A DNA stretch of 64,000 nucleotides, taken from an uncultured Granulosicoccaceae bacterium (lineage in GTDB: Bacteria > Pseudomonadota > Gammaproteobacteria > Granulosicoccales > Granulosicoccaceae). A program made the position numbers and the translations under genes. The notes under the pieces were generated by a model, which did not search any database, had not been told where the DNA came from, and was given only the letters and a program-made list of their open reading frames with translations. The stretch spans positions 1-64,000 of the forward strand of contig CAKZVB010000073.1 of assembly GCA_937922015.1 (NCBI GenBank), read 5' to 3'. Positions 20,698-31,600 of the stretch are shown here, piece by piece; within the stretch, counting starts at the first letter, position 1, and each line of letters begins with the position of its first letter.

Positions 20698-21861
20698 ATG
20701 AAAAGAAAAAAATCTGTTATTCCTGCTGGCAAGCGTCGCAGCTTGCAGGGCTTGCAAGTCGAGATTGACATCGAGTCTTTGTCAACAACTGGTGATGGGG
20801 TTGGAAGGCTGGATGGTCGGGTGGTGTTTGTACCGTATACCATGCCGGGTGATCGGGTAAGAGTTGCGGTGCACACTGATAAGCGTAGCTTTTTACAGGC
20901 AAGTCTGCTTGAAGTGCTTGAGGCTTCAGTTCAGCGCGTAGAAGCACCCTGTAAGTATTTTAGTCAGTGTGGCGGCTGTGACTGGCAACATATTCCCTAT
21001 GACCTGCAGTTGCAGACCAAGGCCGATCAGGTGAAAGATTCACTCGAGCGTATTGGCGCTATTGCTGACGCTCCGGTGATCCCTATAGAAGCATCACCGA
21101 TGCCGTTCCGGTATCGCAACAGAATTCAGGGCGAAGTGCGCTCGGGAGAGTTCTTTCTACATCGAAAAAATAGTAAAGAATTAGTGGCGGTTGATGCTTG
21201 CATGATTGCAGACCAGCGAATCAACGAGGCGATTAAAAATAAACTGGCATCCGTGCCTGACAGCAAAATCGAAATCGCAGTGGTTGATCAGCAGGCTTGT
21301 ATATTGGCAATGGCAGATCGGGGCACCGAGCTTGGCTTCAGGCAAGTCAATACACCGGTCAGTGAACGGCTGGCGAATTTGGTGCTGGCTATTATCGCTG
21401 ACAGTCGGTGCGGTAATGTCTATGATTTTTATTGTGGCAGAGGTGGCTGGACAAACACCATTGCGCAAAACTACCCGGACATGAAAGTCACCGGGGTTGA
21501 TTCGACACTGGTAAATATTCAAGCGGCGACCGCTGCTGCCAAACAACGTGATTTGGTTAATGTGTGTTTTGTGCATGCAAGAGTGGAAGACAGTTTGTCT
21601 GTGATTGGATCAAAAAACAGCTTGTGCATAGTAGACCCTCCGCGCAGTGGTCTGGACCCGCTGGTGACAACGGCGTTGTGTAAAAAACGCCCGGCTGATC
21701 TTGTCTATATTTCCTGTCATCCCGCGACTCTCGCCAGAGATCTTAAAATACTGACCGACGCCGCATACCGCATAAAAATGGTACAACCGTTGGACATGTT
21801 TCCACAAACCTCACATGTGGAGTGTCTGGTTCACCTGCAGTCGGGTTCCGTAAATAAATAG
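20698..21861 (+). CDS. class I SAM-dependent RNA m5U methyltransferase, RlmD/RumA-like (TRAM domain, Fe-S cysteines)
   Basis: TRAM region IESLSTTGDGVGRLDGRVVFVPYTMPGDRVRV, CKYFSQCGGCDWQHI, VYDFYCGRGGWT, IVDPPRSGLDP, YISCHPATLARD. Confidence 0.9.
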   Translation: MKRKKSVIPAGKRRSLQGLQVEIDIESLSTTGDGVGRLDGRVVFVPYTMPGDRVRVAVHTDKRSFLQASLLEVLEASVQRVEAPCKYFSQCGGCDWQHIPYDLQLQTKADQVKDSLERIGAIADAPVIPIEASPMPFRYRNRIQGEVRSGEFFLHRKNSKELVAVDACMIADQRINEAIKNKLASVPDSKIEIAVVDQQACILAMADRGTELGFRQVNTPVSERLANLVLAIIADSRCGNVYDFYCGRGGWTNTIAQNYPDMKVTGVDSTLVNIQAATAAAKQRDLVNVCFVHARVEDSLSVIGSKNSLCIVDPPRSGLDPLVTTALCKKRPADLVYISCHPATLARDLKILTDAAYRIKMVQPLDMFPQTSHVECLVHLQSGSVNK

Positions 21862-21888
21862 AATATTTCTTTTGGAGATTATAAAAGT

Positions 21889-22338
21889 TTGAGTATTAAA
21901 CTGCCGGTCAGGCGTCTGTCAGCTGTGCGTGTCCTTCACAGCAGCAACGGCACGGGCTTATTTGCCTATAAATCTTTCAGCAAGGGAGCAGTGATTGGCC
22001 GGGTAAGCGGTGAAATTGTAGACAATGACGATCACGATCCGCGTTATTTAATGGAGCTTGATGACGACTTGCTGTTGAACCCCGGGCGGCCGTTTCGCTA
22101 CCTTAACCATAGTTGCACGCCTAATTGCGAATTGTTTATGTGGGAGGATGATGAACCCGACCCTGAAGCGGGTACGCGGCACTTGAATGTGGCGGCTACC
22201 CGGTCAATTAAAGAAGGCGATGAGTTGACCATTGACTACGGATGGCCGGCACATTTTGCAGTGCCCTGCCTGTGCGGCAGCAGGCAGTGCAGGGGCTGGA
22301 TAGTCGATGAAGGTGAATTACATCTGGTAGAAGCTTAA
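21889..22338 (+). CDS. SET domain-containing protein (putative lysine methyltransferase)
   Basis: TTG start, 149 aa; GTGLFAYKSFSKGAVIGRVSGEI, RYLNHSCTPNCEL, GDELTIDYGW, PCLCGSRQCRGWI (post-SET-like). Confidence 0.88.
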   Translation: MSIKLPVRRLSAVRVLHSSNGTGLFAYKSFSKGAVIGRVSGEIVDNDDHDPRYLMELDDDLLLNPGRPFRYLNHSCTPNCELFMWEDDEPDPEAGTRHLNVAATRSIKEGDELTIDYGWPAHFAVPCLCGSRQCRGWIVDEGELHLVEA

Positions 22339-22345
22339 GCCGCCG

Positions 22346-23281
22346 TCATTCGTTTTCTGTTGCTTCTTTTTTGCCTTCGATAAGATCCCGGACGATGACT
22401 CGAGGCACTCCCAGTGCACGCAATGCGGTTGATATTACGTTGTCGATCGACGGCTGTAGCTGGAACTTTCGTTCGCCGTTTTCCTCGATAAAAGAAGGTT
22501 GATGGGCGTCGATCAGCGCTATGTTCTCACCGCCCAGCTCTTTCTTTAAGTAGTCAACCGATGGCTGAACATTCTCAACGTAGAAATCAAACCGGCTGCG
22601 CAATGCTTCTGCGTTGTCGTCGGTGCGGCCGCGCTTGCCTGCCCGCACGCTCATTTCGGCTTTGCTGATTGACAGATGCAAGACCTTTAATACCGGTACA
22701 TCAACGCTGTTCAGGTACCCCAGAAGATGTTCTGCAGCAACAACGGTACGTGGATAGCCGTCAAGTATGAATGGTAGTTTATGATTGTCGGTATCGGTGG
22801 TGGTATCTGAGACCAGTATCTGATCGATGGAAGCTGAAATAAGATCCTGAGTCCACCGGTTAGGTATCAGCAGGCCGCCGGTAGTACAGAATTCCAGCCA
22901 CTCCAGCTGACTGACGTCTTGTTCGTCGTCAGGTCTCTCAAAATAGCGGTTCAGCTCCGGCAGGTTGCGGCGTACTTTGTCGGATAAATCGTCGGTGGTG
23001 TCTATGCAGTCAAACATGCTGACCTGCTGCGAAAGCGAGTATTTTCCTGCCAGCAACTTCGCGAACTCAGCATTGTTTTTTGAGTTTTCGATAGTCGTTC
23101 GCAGAATTTCCCCCATCGACAGATGTCTGGCGGGGTCAATAGAAAGCAAATCACACAACGCCGCGGCAACCTCGCCCTTGCCACAGCTTGAAGGGCCTGT
23201 AAGGATAATAACGCCAGGTCCTTTCAGGGCAATTTTTTCAACTCTGACAAGCGATGGCGGCAGATAGTCGGTGTGGTTCAT
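22346..23281 (-). CDS. adenylate-kinase-like P-loop nucleotide kinase, divergent
   Basis: P-loop GPSSCGKGE, ARHLSMGEILRTTI, FILDGYPRTVVAAEHL, RAGKRGRTDDNAEALRSRFDFY. 311 aa is longer than a typical adenylate kinase. Confidence 0.75.
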   Translation of the reverse strand: MNHTDYLPPSLVRVEKIALKGPGVIILTGPSSCGKGEVAAALCDLLSIDPARHLSMGEILRTTIENSKNNAEFAKLLAGKYSLSQQVSMFDCIDTTDDLSDKVRRNLPELNRYFERPDDEQDVSQLEWLEFCTTGGLLIPNRWTQDLISASIDQILVSDTTTDTDNHKLPFILDGYPRTVVAAEHLLGYLNSVDVPVLKVLHLSISKAEMSVRAGKRGRTDDNAEALRSRFDFYVENVQPSVDYLKKELGGENIALIDAHQPSFIEENGERKFQLQPSIDNVISTALRALGVPRVIVRDLIEGKKEATENE

Positions 23282-23924
23282 TTGCTTCCAGAATGTTGGT
23301 ATCAGGAAAAGTATATTTAGTGGCGAGCCGTGGCGGGCTCACGAAATTTGTATCGGCTGGCGGCGGTCTGCTTGCCCGGTTGTAGAATTCAGACGATGCA
23401 AGCGCCAGGTTCACCAAGTCTGGGCTAATTATCTGCCGCTTTCAATGGTGGGAATGAAAAGCTGCTGATGGTTAGAGATTTTATCATGTGTGTGGGTCTG
23501 ATTTTCTATCTGGCAGCACTGTCGTAAAATCCCGTTTCAAAATCGCGAAACCGGCAAATTCTCGCGGTGGTCTATCTGTGATTAATTGTCAGGTAAATCA
23601 GATCAGCGGCTGGCGCTGTTTCCTGCCTGGTGCTGATAGAGGATTGTTGCGTCGTTCGTGCCCGCCAGGGTGCACCCGTGATCGTCGCCTTTCCCCCTTG
23701 CCACCCGCCGGCGGTGTGTCCGGAGCCAGTGTCGTCTAAAATACAGGTGGTTCGACATCCGCTTTGCTTGAATAGTCCTGAATCGCAGCGGCCCCTGGTG
23801 TGGCAATTGCCATGGTTGCTCGCTGGTTTTCGCGATTCGGGTGTGAACACTGCAAGCCTGGCCGACTGCAATAGTGTTGCTACAACCGCCCTTCTTCAAG
23901 CTTTAGATAATCAACCAGCAAAAA

Positions 23925-25703
23925 ATGACTTTTGACCAATTCAGTATTATCGTCATTCTGATCATAGCGATGGCGTTGTTTATCTGGAATCACTGGCGTT
24001 ACGATGTGGTTGCCGGAATTGTACTGGTGTCTGCAGTGTTAGTTGGCGTGGTGCCCGCTGAACACGCATTTGATGGTTTTTCACATCCCGCGGTAATCAC
24101 CGTTGCTGCTGTTCTGGTAATCAGCCAGGCGTTGCAGTCCTGCGGCGTGGTTTCGTTTTTTCTGCGATACCTTGCTTATGCACGGGGTACGCAAACGACT
24201 CAAATCACAGCGAATGCCGGTATCACCGCCTTTTTGTCGGCATTTATGAATAATGTGGGTGCGCTTGCACTGATGTTGCCGGTTACTCTGCGTGATGCTC
24301 GAAAAGCAAAAAGATCAGCGGGGTCGTTATTGATGCCGTTGTCCTTTGCCAGTTTACTGGGAGGTTTGGTGACGTTGATCGGAACACCGCCGAATATCAT
24401 TATCTCCAGCTTCCGGAATGACAATGTAGGCGAGCCCTTCTCGATGTTTGATTTCACCCCGGTGGGTCTGGTGGTGGCACTTGCAGGCATATTTTTTATT
24501 GTCACCGTGGGCTGGCGTTTGATACCGCGCAATACGACTGATGAGGCCTCCGGCGGTGAGCAGTTTAAGATTGCCCGCTATGTAACAGAGTTCAGAATTC
24601 CGGTGGAATCTGAGCTGGTGGGTGCCACCGTTGGAAAGGTCGAATTAATGTGTGATAACGATATCTCGATTATGGCGCTAATTCGAAACTCTCATCGCCG
24701 TTTGGCACCCTCTGCCATTGAGGTGCTTCGTGCAGAAGATGTGTTGATCATAGAAGGTGCCAGTGAGGCGCTGCAACCTCTGTTTGAAGACCACCGTCTG
24801 ATTGAGTCCGGTGCAGAAGTGACCGATCCCGACTGGTACAACTCGCCCGATATCCGTGTGATTGAAGCGGTTGTTATGCCCAATTCAGGCATAGAGGGTG
24901 AAAACATGAGGGCCTTGCGAATGCATCAGCGTTTCGGGGTCAATTTGCTGGCAGTGGCAAGGGAAGGTGCAACCAACTGGACGCGACTTCAATTTACCAG
25001 GTTCCGTGTTGGTGATGTGTTGTTGTTGCAGGGTGAAGGAGAGGCGTTGTCGAACCTGTGTTCGCAACTGGGCTGTCTGGCTATTAAAAATCGTGGTCTG
25101 GAAATAGTGCCGAAACGTGGCGCAGTCGCGACGCCGTTGATTTTTGTGGCGGGAATTCTTGCAGCGGCATTGGATATTCTGCCGGTGCAAATGGCGTTTG
25201 TCACGGTCGTGGGGGTGCTGGTGCTGGCCAGGCTGGTGTCACTGCGAGAGGCTTATCGCAGTATTGAATGGCCCATCATTGTGTTACTGGGTTTTCTTAT
25301 TCCTGTCGGCGAGGTGTTGCAAACCACTGGTGCCACAGACTTGATAGCGGCTGGTATTTTGTCTGCCTCGTCTGACGCGCCACTTTGGGCAATACTGGCG
25401 TTATTAATGGTGTCGTCAATGCTGCTATCCGATGTTGTTCATAACACACCCACAGCACTGATCATGGCCCCTATCGCTTTTAGTATCGCTAATAAAATGT
25501 CCCTTCATCCCGATGCGTTTTTAATGGCAGTAGCTATTGGTGCGGCGTCCCCTTATTTGACCCCTATCGGTCATCAGTCTAATACACTGGTGATGGGGCC
25601 CGGCGGCTATAGTTTTAAGGACTATTGGCGCATGGGTTTGCCCCTCGACGCCGTGATTGTGTGTGTCGGTGTGCCAATGATTCTACTGGTTTGGGTTGCC
25701 TGA
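23925..25703 (+). CDS. SLC13/DASS-type permease with RCK-C (TrkA-C) domains
   Basis: Multiple transmembrane segments; ANAGITAFLSAFMNNVGALALMLPV, LLGGLVTLIGTPPNIIIS, two soluble TrkA-C-like regions, SDVVHNTPTALIMAPIA. Confidence 0.9.
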   Translation: MTFDQFSIIVILIIAMALFIWNHWRYDVVAGIVLVSAVLVGVVPAEHAFDGFSHPAVITVAAVLVISQALQSCGVVSFFLRYLAYARGTQTTQITANAGITAFLSAFMNNVGALALMLPVTLRDARKAKRSAGSLLMPLSFASLLGGLVTLIGTPPNIIISSFRNDNVGEPFSMFDFTPVGLVVALAGIFFIVTVGWRLIPRNTTDEASGGEQFKIARYVTEFRIPVESELVGATVGKVELMCDNDISIMALIRNSHRRLAPSAIEVLRAEDVLIIEGASEALQPLFEDHRLIESGAEVTDPDWYNSPDIRVIEAVVMPNSGIEGENMRALRMHQRFGVNLLAVAREGATNWTRLQFTRFRVGDVLLLQGEGEALSNLCSQLGCLAIKNRGLEIVPKRGAVATPLIFVAGILAAALDILPVQMAFVTVVGVLVLARLVSLREAYRSIEWPIIVLLGFLIPVGEVLQTTGATDLIAAGILSASSDAPLWAILALLMVSSMLLSDVVHNTPTALIMAPIAFSIANKMSLHPDAFLMAVAIGAASPYLTPIGHQSNTLVMGPGGYSFKDYWRMGLPLDAVIVCVGVPMILLVWVA

Positions 25704-25831
25704 GCGGCCGCAACCGCTAACCACATACCGGGCCTTTGCGCGTTCGTGGCGGTCTTCCATACTCATTGAAAAAAGACAAAATCACCTCCATTGTAGTTGG
25801 CGTGACAGAGCTAAAAGGGCTTGTGATACGA

Positions 25832-26758
25832 ATGAAGAAATATTGGGCGCCAGGCATTCCGCTGGCTTTTGTTGCAGGCTTGCTGACCATCGTGGTGTTG
25901 CAATTGAGCGGATTTATACATCTCACAAGCACTGAGCCAAATGTGTCCGGCAGTGCTGCGGCTCCTGAAAAATCCGCGGTTCAGACATTCGGCATAAGCG
26001 AAACTGGCTCTGATCAATCAGCAATCAGAAATCTGCAGTCTCAGTTAGATTCCCTGCAGGACGAGCTCAAAGCCGCCGTGCAGGAGCGGCAGGATATCCG
26101 TTTGCAGCTTGTTGCGCTGCAGGAAGCTCAGCTGGATGAGGATTTCGGGGAGCAGTTTCTACCAGGCTCGGGTACTGTGATAACGCCAGAGGACCATATA
26201 AGTACCGCGCAACGAAATCGCAATGGCTTCGCGCGGTTTGGCGGCCCTACATCGAATGAGCAATACAACGGGCTTATCGCGGCGGGTATTGATCCCTCTT
26301 TGGCGCTGGACATAAAGCAGCGTAGTGATCAATGGGCGTTAGCCCGGCTGGAACTGGTGGACACTGCAGAGCGTGAGGGCTGGCGACGTTCTGATGAGTT
26401 TGCTGAAAAAATGACCGAGCTGCGCGATGATCGTGTTGATCTGAGAGAAGAGCTTGGTGATGATGCTTATGACAGCTATCTATATGTCTCCGGGCAGGAC
26501 AACAGAGTGGTAATACAGAATATCATCACTGGATCTGCGGCCCAGCTTTCCGGAATAGAACAGGGTGATACCTTCATTAGTTATGCAGACCAGCGTGTAT
26601 TTACTTCACGACAATTGCAAGTTGCAACGCGTGATGGCATCCGCAATGAGCTTGTGCCGGTTGTTGTGCAGCGCAATGGACAATATTTAAATCTCCAGGT
26701 ACCGCGTGGACCACTAGGGGTCACGCTTGGTGCTGTGCGCGTGGAGCCTGCCGGCTAG
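25832..26758 (+). CDS. PDZ-domain membrane-anchored protein
   Basis: N-terminal transmembrane/signal MKKYWAPGIPLAFVAGLLTIVVLQLSG, coiled coil, PDZ-like VVIQNIITGSAAQLSGIEQGDTFISYADQRVFTSRQLQ. Confidence 0.75.
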   Translation: MKKYWAPGIPLAFVAGLLTIVVLQLSGFIHLTSTEPNVSGSAAAPEKSAVQTFGISETGSDQSAIRNLQSQLDSLQDELKAAVQERQDIRLQLVALQEAQLDEDFGEQFLPGSGTVITPEDHISTAQRNRNGFARFGGPTSNEQYNGLIAAGIDPSLALDIKQRSDQWALARLELVDTAEREGWRRSDEFAEKMTELRDDRVDLREELGDDAYDSYLYVSGQDNRVVIQNIITGSAAQLSGIEQGDTFISYADQRVFTSRQLQVATRDGIRNELVPVVVQRNGQYLNLQVPRGPLGVTLGAVRVEPAG

Positions 26759-26773
26759 CGCGATATCCATCTG

Positions 26774-27055
26774 CTACGCCAGACCCTTCATAAAGCGCAA
26801 ATCAAAGTACTTGATAAATTCCTGCCGATCCGCATCGGTGACACCGTCATATTCAAAGGTTATCGTAGTACGAGGAATCACTACCAGTACCAGTCTGCGT
26901 TCCTGCTCCGGACCCAAAGTAATTGTGAGTGTTCCGCTGGGCAATGTGCAATGCACCTGCAGACCCTCAATCTCGAATGGATGATCACCCATTGCATTGG
27001 GCAGAAGGCGAAAGAATTCAGCATGGGTATAACCCATCTCTTTTATGATTCTCAT
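26774..27055 (-). CDS. small hypothetical protein
   Basis: 93 aa ORF, MRIIKEMGYTHAEFFRLLPNAMGDHPFEIEGLQVHCTLPSGTL...; regular composition, no overlapping stronger ORF. Confidence 0.6.
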   Translation of the reverse strand: MRIIKEMGYTHAEFFRLLPNAMGDHPFEIEGLQVHCTLPSGTLTITLGPEQERRLVLVVIPRTTITFEYDGVTDADRQEFIKYFDLRFMKGLA

Positions 27056-27294
27056 GGTTGCGCTTTAGCTTGCTGTTTTGCCGGTGGTGATGTCTATCCC
27101 GAAAATATGATAGGAGAGTGCGGGTAGTAATTGCAACTGTGGCCTGTGTTTACTTTTGATAATTCCATCCTGGTTGAGTAAGGAAAAGTGCTTTATCAAA
27201 CCACTCTCTGGTCGATACAGTGCGCCAAAGGGGCCACCCTTGTCGATACCCCGGCCAAATGGGGTAATAGTATAAGAATTTCGGAGTAATATGT

Positions 27295-27903
27295 ATGGAA
27301 AACGCGGCGCAGCTAGATGTTTATGCAGCACCTGCAGCAGATTTAGGTGTAGAGGTAACAGAGAATGTTGATTGTTCATTCTTTCCAACGTCTATAACAA
27401 AATTAGTAGTACTTACAGTAGTGACCATGGGGCTTTACTCGATCTACTGGTTTTACAAGCAGTGGAAGTATCAAGCCGGAAGTATGGATAAGAAAATATA
27501 TCCGCTTGCTCGTGCAATATTCAATATCTTTTATACCCATTCACTTTTTAAAAGAATCCAGCTTGCCAGCGGAGAGCGAGGTATTGATTCGAACATAAAT
27601 TACACTTCGATGGCAACGCTGTATGTAGTGCTGGGTGTGATTTCATGGTTCCTGGATGTAATGGATGGTACTGCTGCATCTGCATCTGAATATACCAACG
27701 TAATACTTGTTGCTGCATTGGCGATCGCGGTGATATCCATGTACCCGATAATTTTTGTGCAAAGGAAAATAAATCAAATTAATAATGATCCGGATGGAGC
27801 TATAAACAGCCGTTTCAGTGCTTACAATTATCTGGTTATTGCCCTTGGTGTAGTGTTCTGGGCATTGGTGTTGGTCGGGGTATTTTTACCTGAACCTTAT
27901 TAG
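27295..27903 (+). CDS. DUF4234-like membrane protein
   Basis: FFPTSITKLVVLTVVTMGLYSIYWFYKQWKYQ is typical of the DUF4234 first helix. Several transmembrane segments. Confidence 0.75.
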   Translation: MENAAQLDVYAAPAADLGVEVTENVDCSFFPTSITKLVVLTVVTMGLYSIYWFYKQWKYQAGSMDKKIYPLARAIFNIFYTHSLFKRIQLASGERGIDSNINYTSMATLYVVLGVISWFLDVMDGTAASASEYTNVILVAALAIAVISMYPIIFVQRKINQINNDPDGAINSRFSAYNYLVIALGVVFWALVLVGVFLPEPY

Positions 27904-27961
27904 TAATAGTGATGTTTTGGCGGATCGCTGGATTGTAGTGATCTGTCTCATCATCTGACGG

Positions 27962-28633
27962 TTAAACCTGATTTTTTAAAAATTCTGCAAATACCTCCAG
28001 TTTTATTTCGTCTCCAACTAAAGCGCCAAACTGGTCCATTCCAAACGCTGCACGACTGATCGATCCGCTGGCACTGAAGCCAATAGTGTATTGACCGGTA
28101 AATAGGTTGTCGGCACCCCCATTAAAGACACCGAGCATCGTAATTGGCTTCGTTACGCCACGTAACGTAAGGTCTCCTTTAAATACTATTTTGTTGTTGC
28201 CCCGGACTTGTACTTCGGTAGTTGTAAATGTAGCTTGCGGGAACTGTGCAGTATCAAACCATTGCGGTTTTTGTAGTAGTTCTTCCAGATCAGCATCGTT
28301 GGTATCGATGCTGGCCATATCGACTATTCCATCGAGTCGGGTGGCCGGCAGATTAGCGGGATCGAAATCCATCGTTGCGTTCAGCTTGTTGAAGCGACCA
28401 ACATAGGTTGATAAGCCCAGATGTTCAACTTTGAATAGCAGAAACGAGTGCTTTGCATCCAGATTAAACTGACCGCTTCTGAGCTTTGCGATCTCTGTCT
28501 GGTAGTTGGGGCGAACAATAGACGCGCATGAACTGATACAGAGCAGCAGGAAAATACAAATACAATATAAGTTGTGTGATGCACGCAAGTGCGCTGGCGA
28601 TGGTATATGCATATCCGTGTTGAAGAATCTCAT
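27962..28633 (-). CDS. YceI family lipoprotein/periplasmic protein
   Basis: FNLDAKHSFLLFKVEHLGLSTYVGRFNKLNATMDFD...ATFTTTEV...GDLTLRGVTKPITM; N-terminal lipobox-like LLLCISSC. Confidence 0.88.
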   Translation of the reverse strand: MRFFNTDMHIPSPAHLRASHNLYCICIFLLLCISSCASIVRPNYQTEIAKLRSGQFNLDAKHSFLLFKVEHLGLSTYVGRFNKLNATMDFDPANLPATRLDGIVDMASIDTNDADLEELLQKPQWFDTAQFPQATFTTTEVQVRGNNKIVFKGDLTLRGVTKPITMLGVFNGGADNLFTGQYTIGFSASGSISRAAFGMDQFGALVGDEIKLEVFAEFLKNQV

Positions 28634-28686
28634 GTGTTTAAGACTGTTTTAAGTCGAATCCATTTTTGTCACTTAGGCAACACTAA

Positions 28687-31600
28687 TTATTTTGAATAAC
28701 ACGCAGAAAGCTCGGGCCATTCGTTTAGTAGATTCTGAATCTTATTGTCCGTGGTGAATTGATCTGCCTTTTTCAGTGTCGCAGATGACTGTAGTACACG
28801 CAGTAACCATAACATAGCACCTCGGGATTCGGCGTCATCGATAGCTTGTTGATAATACACCTGTGCCGCGGCGTGTGATTGGGTAAGCTTTGTGTATTCT
28901 CCCTTGAGCCTCAACCATTCAGCACGACACCAATATTCCCCTGATCGTTCCATTTTATCCTGAGCCAGGTCGAGTTGCTTTTCGGCGCGAGTAAAGTCGT
29001 TTAGCGCAAGGCACACCTCAGCGATTTGAATATAGAAAAACGGAAGGTAATTGAGCGTCCCTGTTGACTGGTACATTTTGACACCTGCTGTCATCTCCGT
29101 AAGTGCATCCGTCAGGTTACCCTGTTGGTATTTAATTCTACCGTTAAAAAATACTGCTGATGCCAGCATCATTGGAAAATTATATTGCTCTGAGAGTTCG
29201 TGCAGCTGCCCGCAGTAGATGGCGGCTTTCGGGTGTGCTGTTAGCGAGGTCTGAAAGGCAAGAAAAACCAACGCCTGCGCCAGGTTGTGAGCATGATCGA
29301 TCTCAACGGCTCTTTTTAGATCCTGAGTATGTATCCTGAAGGCCGTTTCCGGCTGCCCCTGTACTGCTAGTGTCACACAATAGAAATTAGTGGCTGTCTG
29401 CAAATGATCTGCACCTATGGTAGCGGCGCTGTTTGCGTGCAGTGCGGGGTCGTAAAGCAGCCTCGACTTTTGAAGGTGTTCACTGGCCTGTTGAAAATCA
29501 CCGGTATTGAAACTGACTGCGCCCAAAGCCCGGTGACCGACCATGCGACTGGTAATGTCACCGGATTCATTGGCAAGATTTAGCAGATGGTGTGCATGTT
29601 CCAGAGCCTGGGTATAGTTGGTACGCAACAGGTTGTAGAGATAGAGACCATTTAGTACCGGTATCAACGCTTCTTTCTTTTGCAACTTATCGCACAGCGT
29701 TAATGATCGTTGGTAAATGTTTGCGATGTCTGATGAACCGGGCCCCAGGGTGCCACGCAAAACACTGGCGTGCACAATGTTCAGCTCCAGCTCAAAGTGA
29801 TCGCGACGCTCCCCGGATGACAATTCTGGCAGCAGTGGCCGGGCTGCCTCAATATGTGCGATGCATTCTTTGTTCGCAGACATACCTGACGCTCTCAAGG
29901 CGGCGCGGAGCCAGAATTCAATTGCCGGATCGGCCGCGTTTGCTGCGCTAAAGTGGCGTGCAACTCTTTCCGGCTGATTGTTCGCAAGCTCGGGTTGCCA
30001 GTCGCGAATTGATTCACCAACCTTGAAGTGCAGTGCCCGGCGGTTGTCACGCAGTAAGGTCTGGTAGGCAATCTCCTGAAACAGTGTATGGCGGAAACGG
30101 TAACATTCTGCGTTTGCGGCATCTTGTAGCAGTACGCCTGCGGTATTCAGAATGGCCAGGTCACGTTGTAGTTCTTTGTCGTTGAGATTTGAGAGGTTAC
30201 GTAACAATACAAGATCTATTTCATCACCGATAACCGCAGCCAGTGTTGCCAGTTCGCGTGCGTCCCCCAGTCGGTCAAGTTTTGCCATAAGCAGGCTTTG
30301 CAATGAAGACGGTATACCGTTTGACAAACCCTCAGATGCAAGTTTGTGACTGGCGGCTTCGAATAGCGCGTGTGTAATTTCTTCGATAAATAACGGTATG
30401 CCGTCGGCTTTTCGCAGTATCTCTTTGGCGAGCGAATCTGACAGCGAGCCATATTCGGCCATTAGGCGTGTGCACTCAGAGCTGTTTAGCGGTGCCAGAG
30501 TCATTGTCTGTATGTTGGGGGTAGTCAGTAATGCCGGATCAAATTCCGGCCGGCAGCTGCATATCACCATGAGGGATTGAGTATCAAGTTGCCCTGCCAG
30601 CGTATTTAGTAGCTCGAGCGTTGAAGGGTCGATAACATGGATGTTCTCGATCAACAAAACGGTAGGTTTGCGGGCGGCGAGTCCGGCGAGCATTTCGATC
30701 AATATGTTGATAAGTTCCAGACGACGTTCGCGCGGGGAACGTGAGTCAGCGCCGGAGTCCGGGCTTGAGACCCATAGTAATTCTGCGAGTCGTTGGGCTT
30801 CTTCGCTGCTTAGTGACAATGACAGGGCGCTGTCGATGATGCGATTCGTTTTTGTCTCTGAAGGGTCACTTGCTGTGAATCCACAAGTATTTTGCAGATA
30901 GGAGGTAACAGCAAAAAATACAGACTGGGTAGCATGTGGTGAGCATTCCCACCGAATAAAATGATGGTTTGACGGATCAATATTATTTTGGAACTCACGT
31001 ACCAGACGGGATTTGCCGATGCCCGGGTCGCCATTGATGAGAACAATCTGTCCGGTCTTTGCGCAGGCGCTACGCCACACGTTTTGCAGAACCTGCAATT
31101 CATGGTCGCGACCGATATGTTTGTAGTCGCTGGGCAACGAGAATAACGGTGTCGGCTGTTGAACCGGGATTTCGTAAGCGGTCTGCGGGTCACTGAATCC
31201 CTTCAGTGTCAGGTTATCCAGTGTATTTGCTTTGTAGCGACGTCTAATCAGTTGCCAGGTTTGTCTGTCAATAACCATCTGGTTCGGTGCGGCTACCCCT
31301 TGCAGACGAGCTGCAAGGTTGGGCGTTTGGCCCAGAACGGTATGTTCTTCGGATACCCCGGTACCAATGATGTCACCAGCCACCACCAGTCCGGTGGCGA
31401 TCCCGATCCGCACACGAAACCCTGATTCGATAAAACGTGTTGAGTGCTGGAAAGTCGACAATATTTGCTGTGCTGCCTGAACCGCACTGTAGGCGTCATC
31501 TTCCAATGCAACCGGATAGCCAAAATAAACCAGTACACCATCACCCATGTATCGGGCAATAAAGGCGCGGTGGGACTCCAGTAACTGACTGACTGTTTCC

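Noticed and set aside
23572-23899. Minus-strand ORFs of 98-99 aa in the 23.3-23.9 kb gap
   Set aside because: They compete with a plus-strand ORF in the same interval, and compositions are rich in Cys/Arg/His with no recognisable family.
27065-27388. Minus-strand 107-aa ORF before the DUF4234-like gene
   Set aside because: It overlaps the better-supported DUF4234-like start and has no recognisable features.
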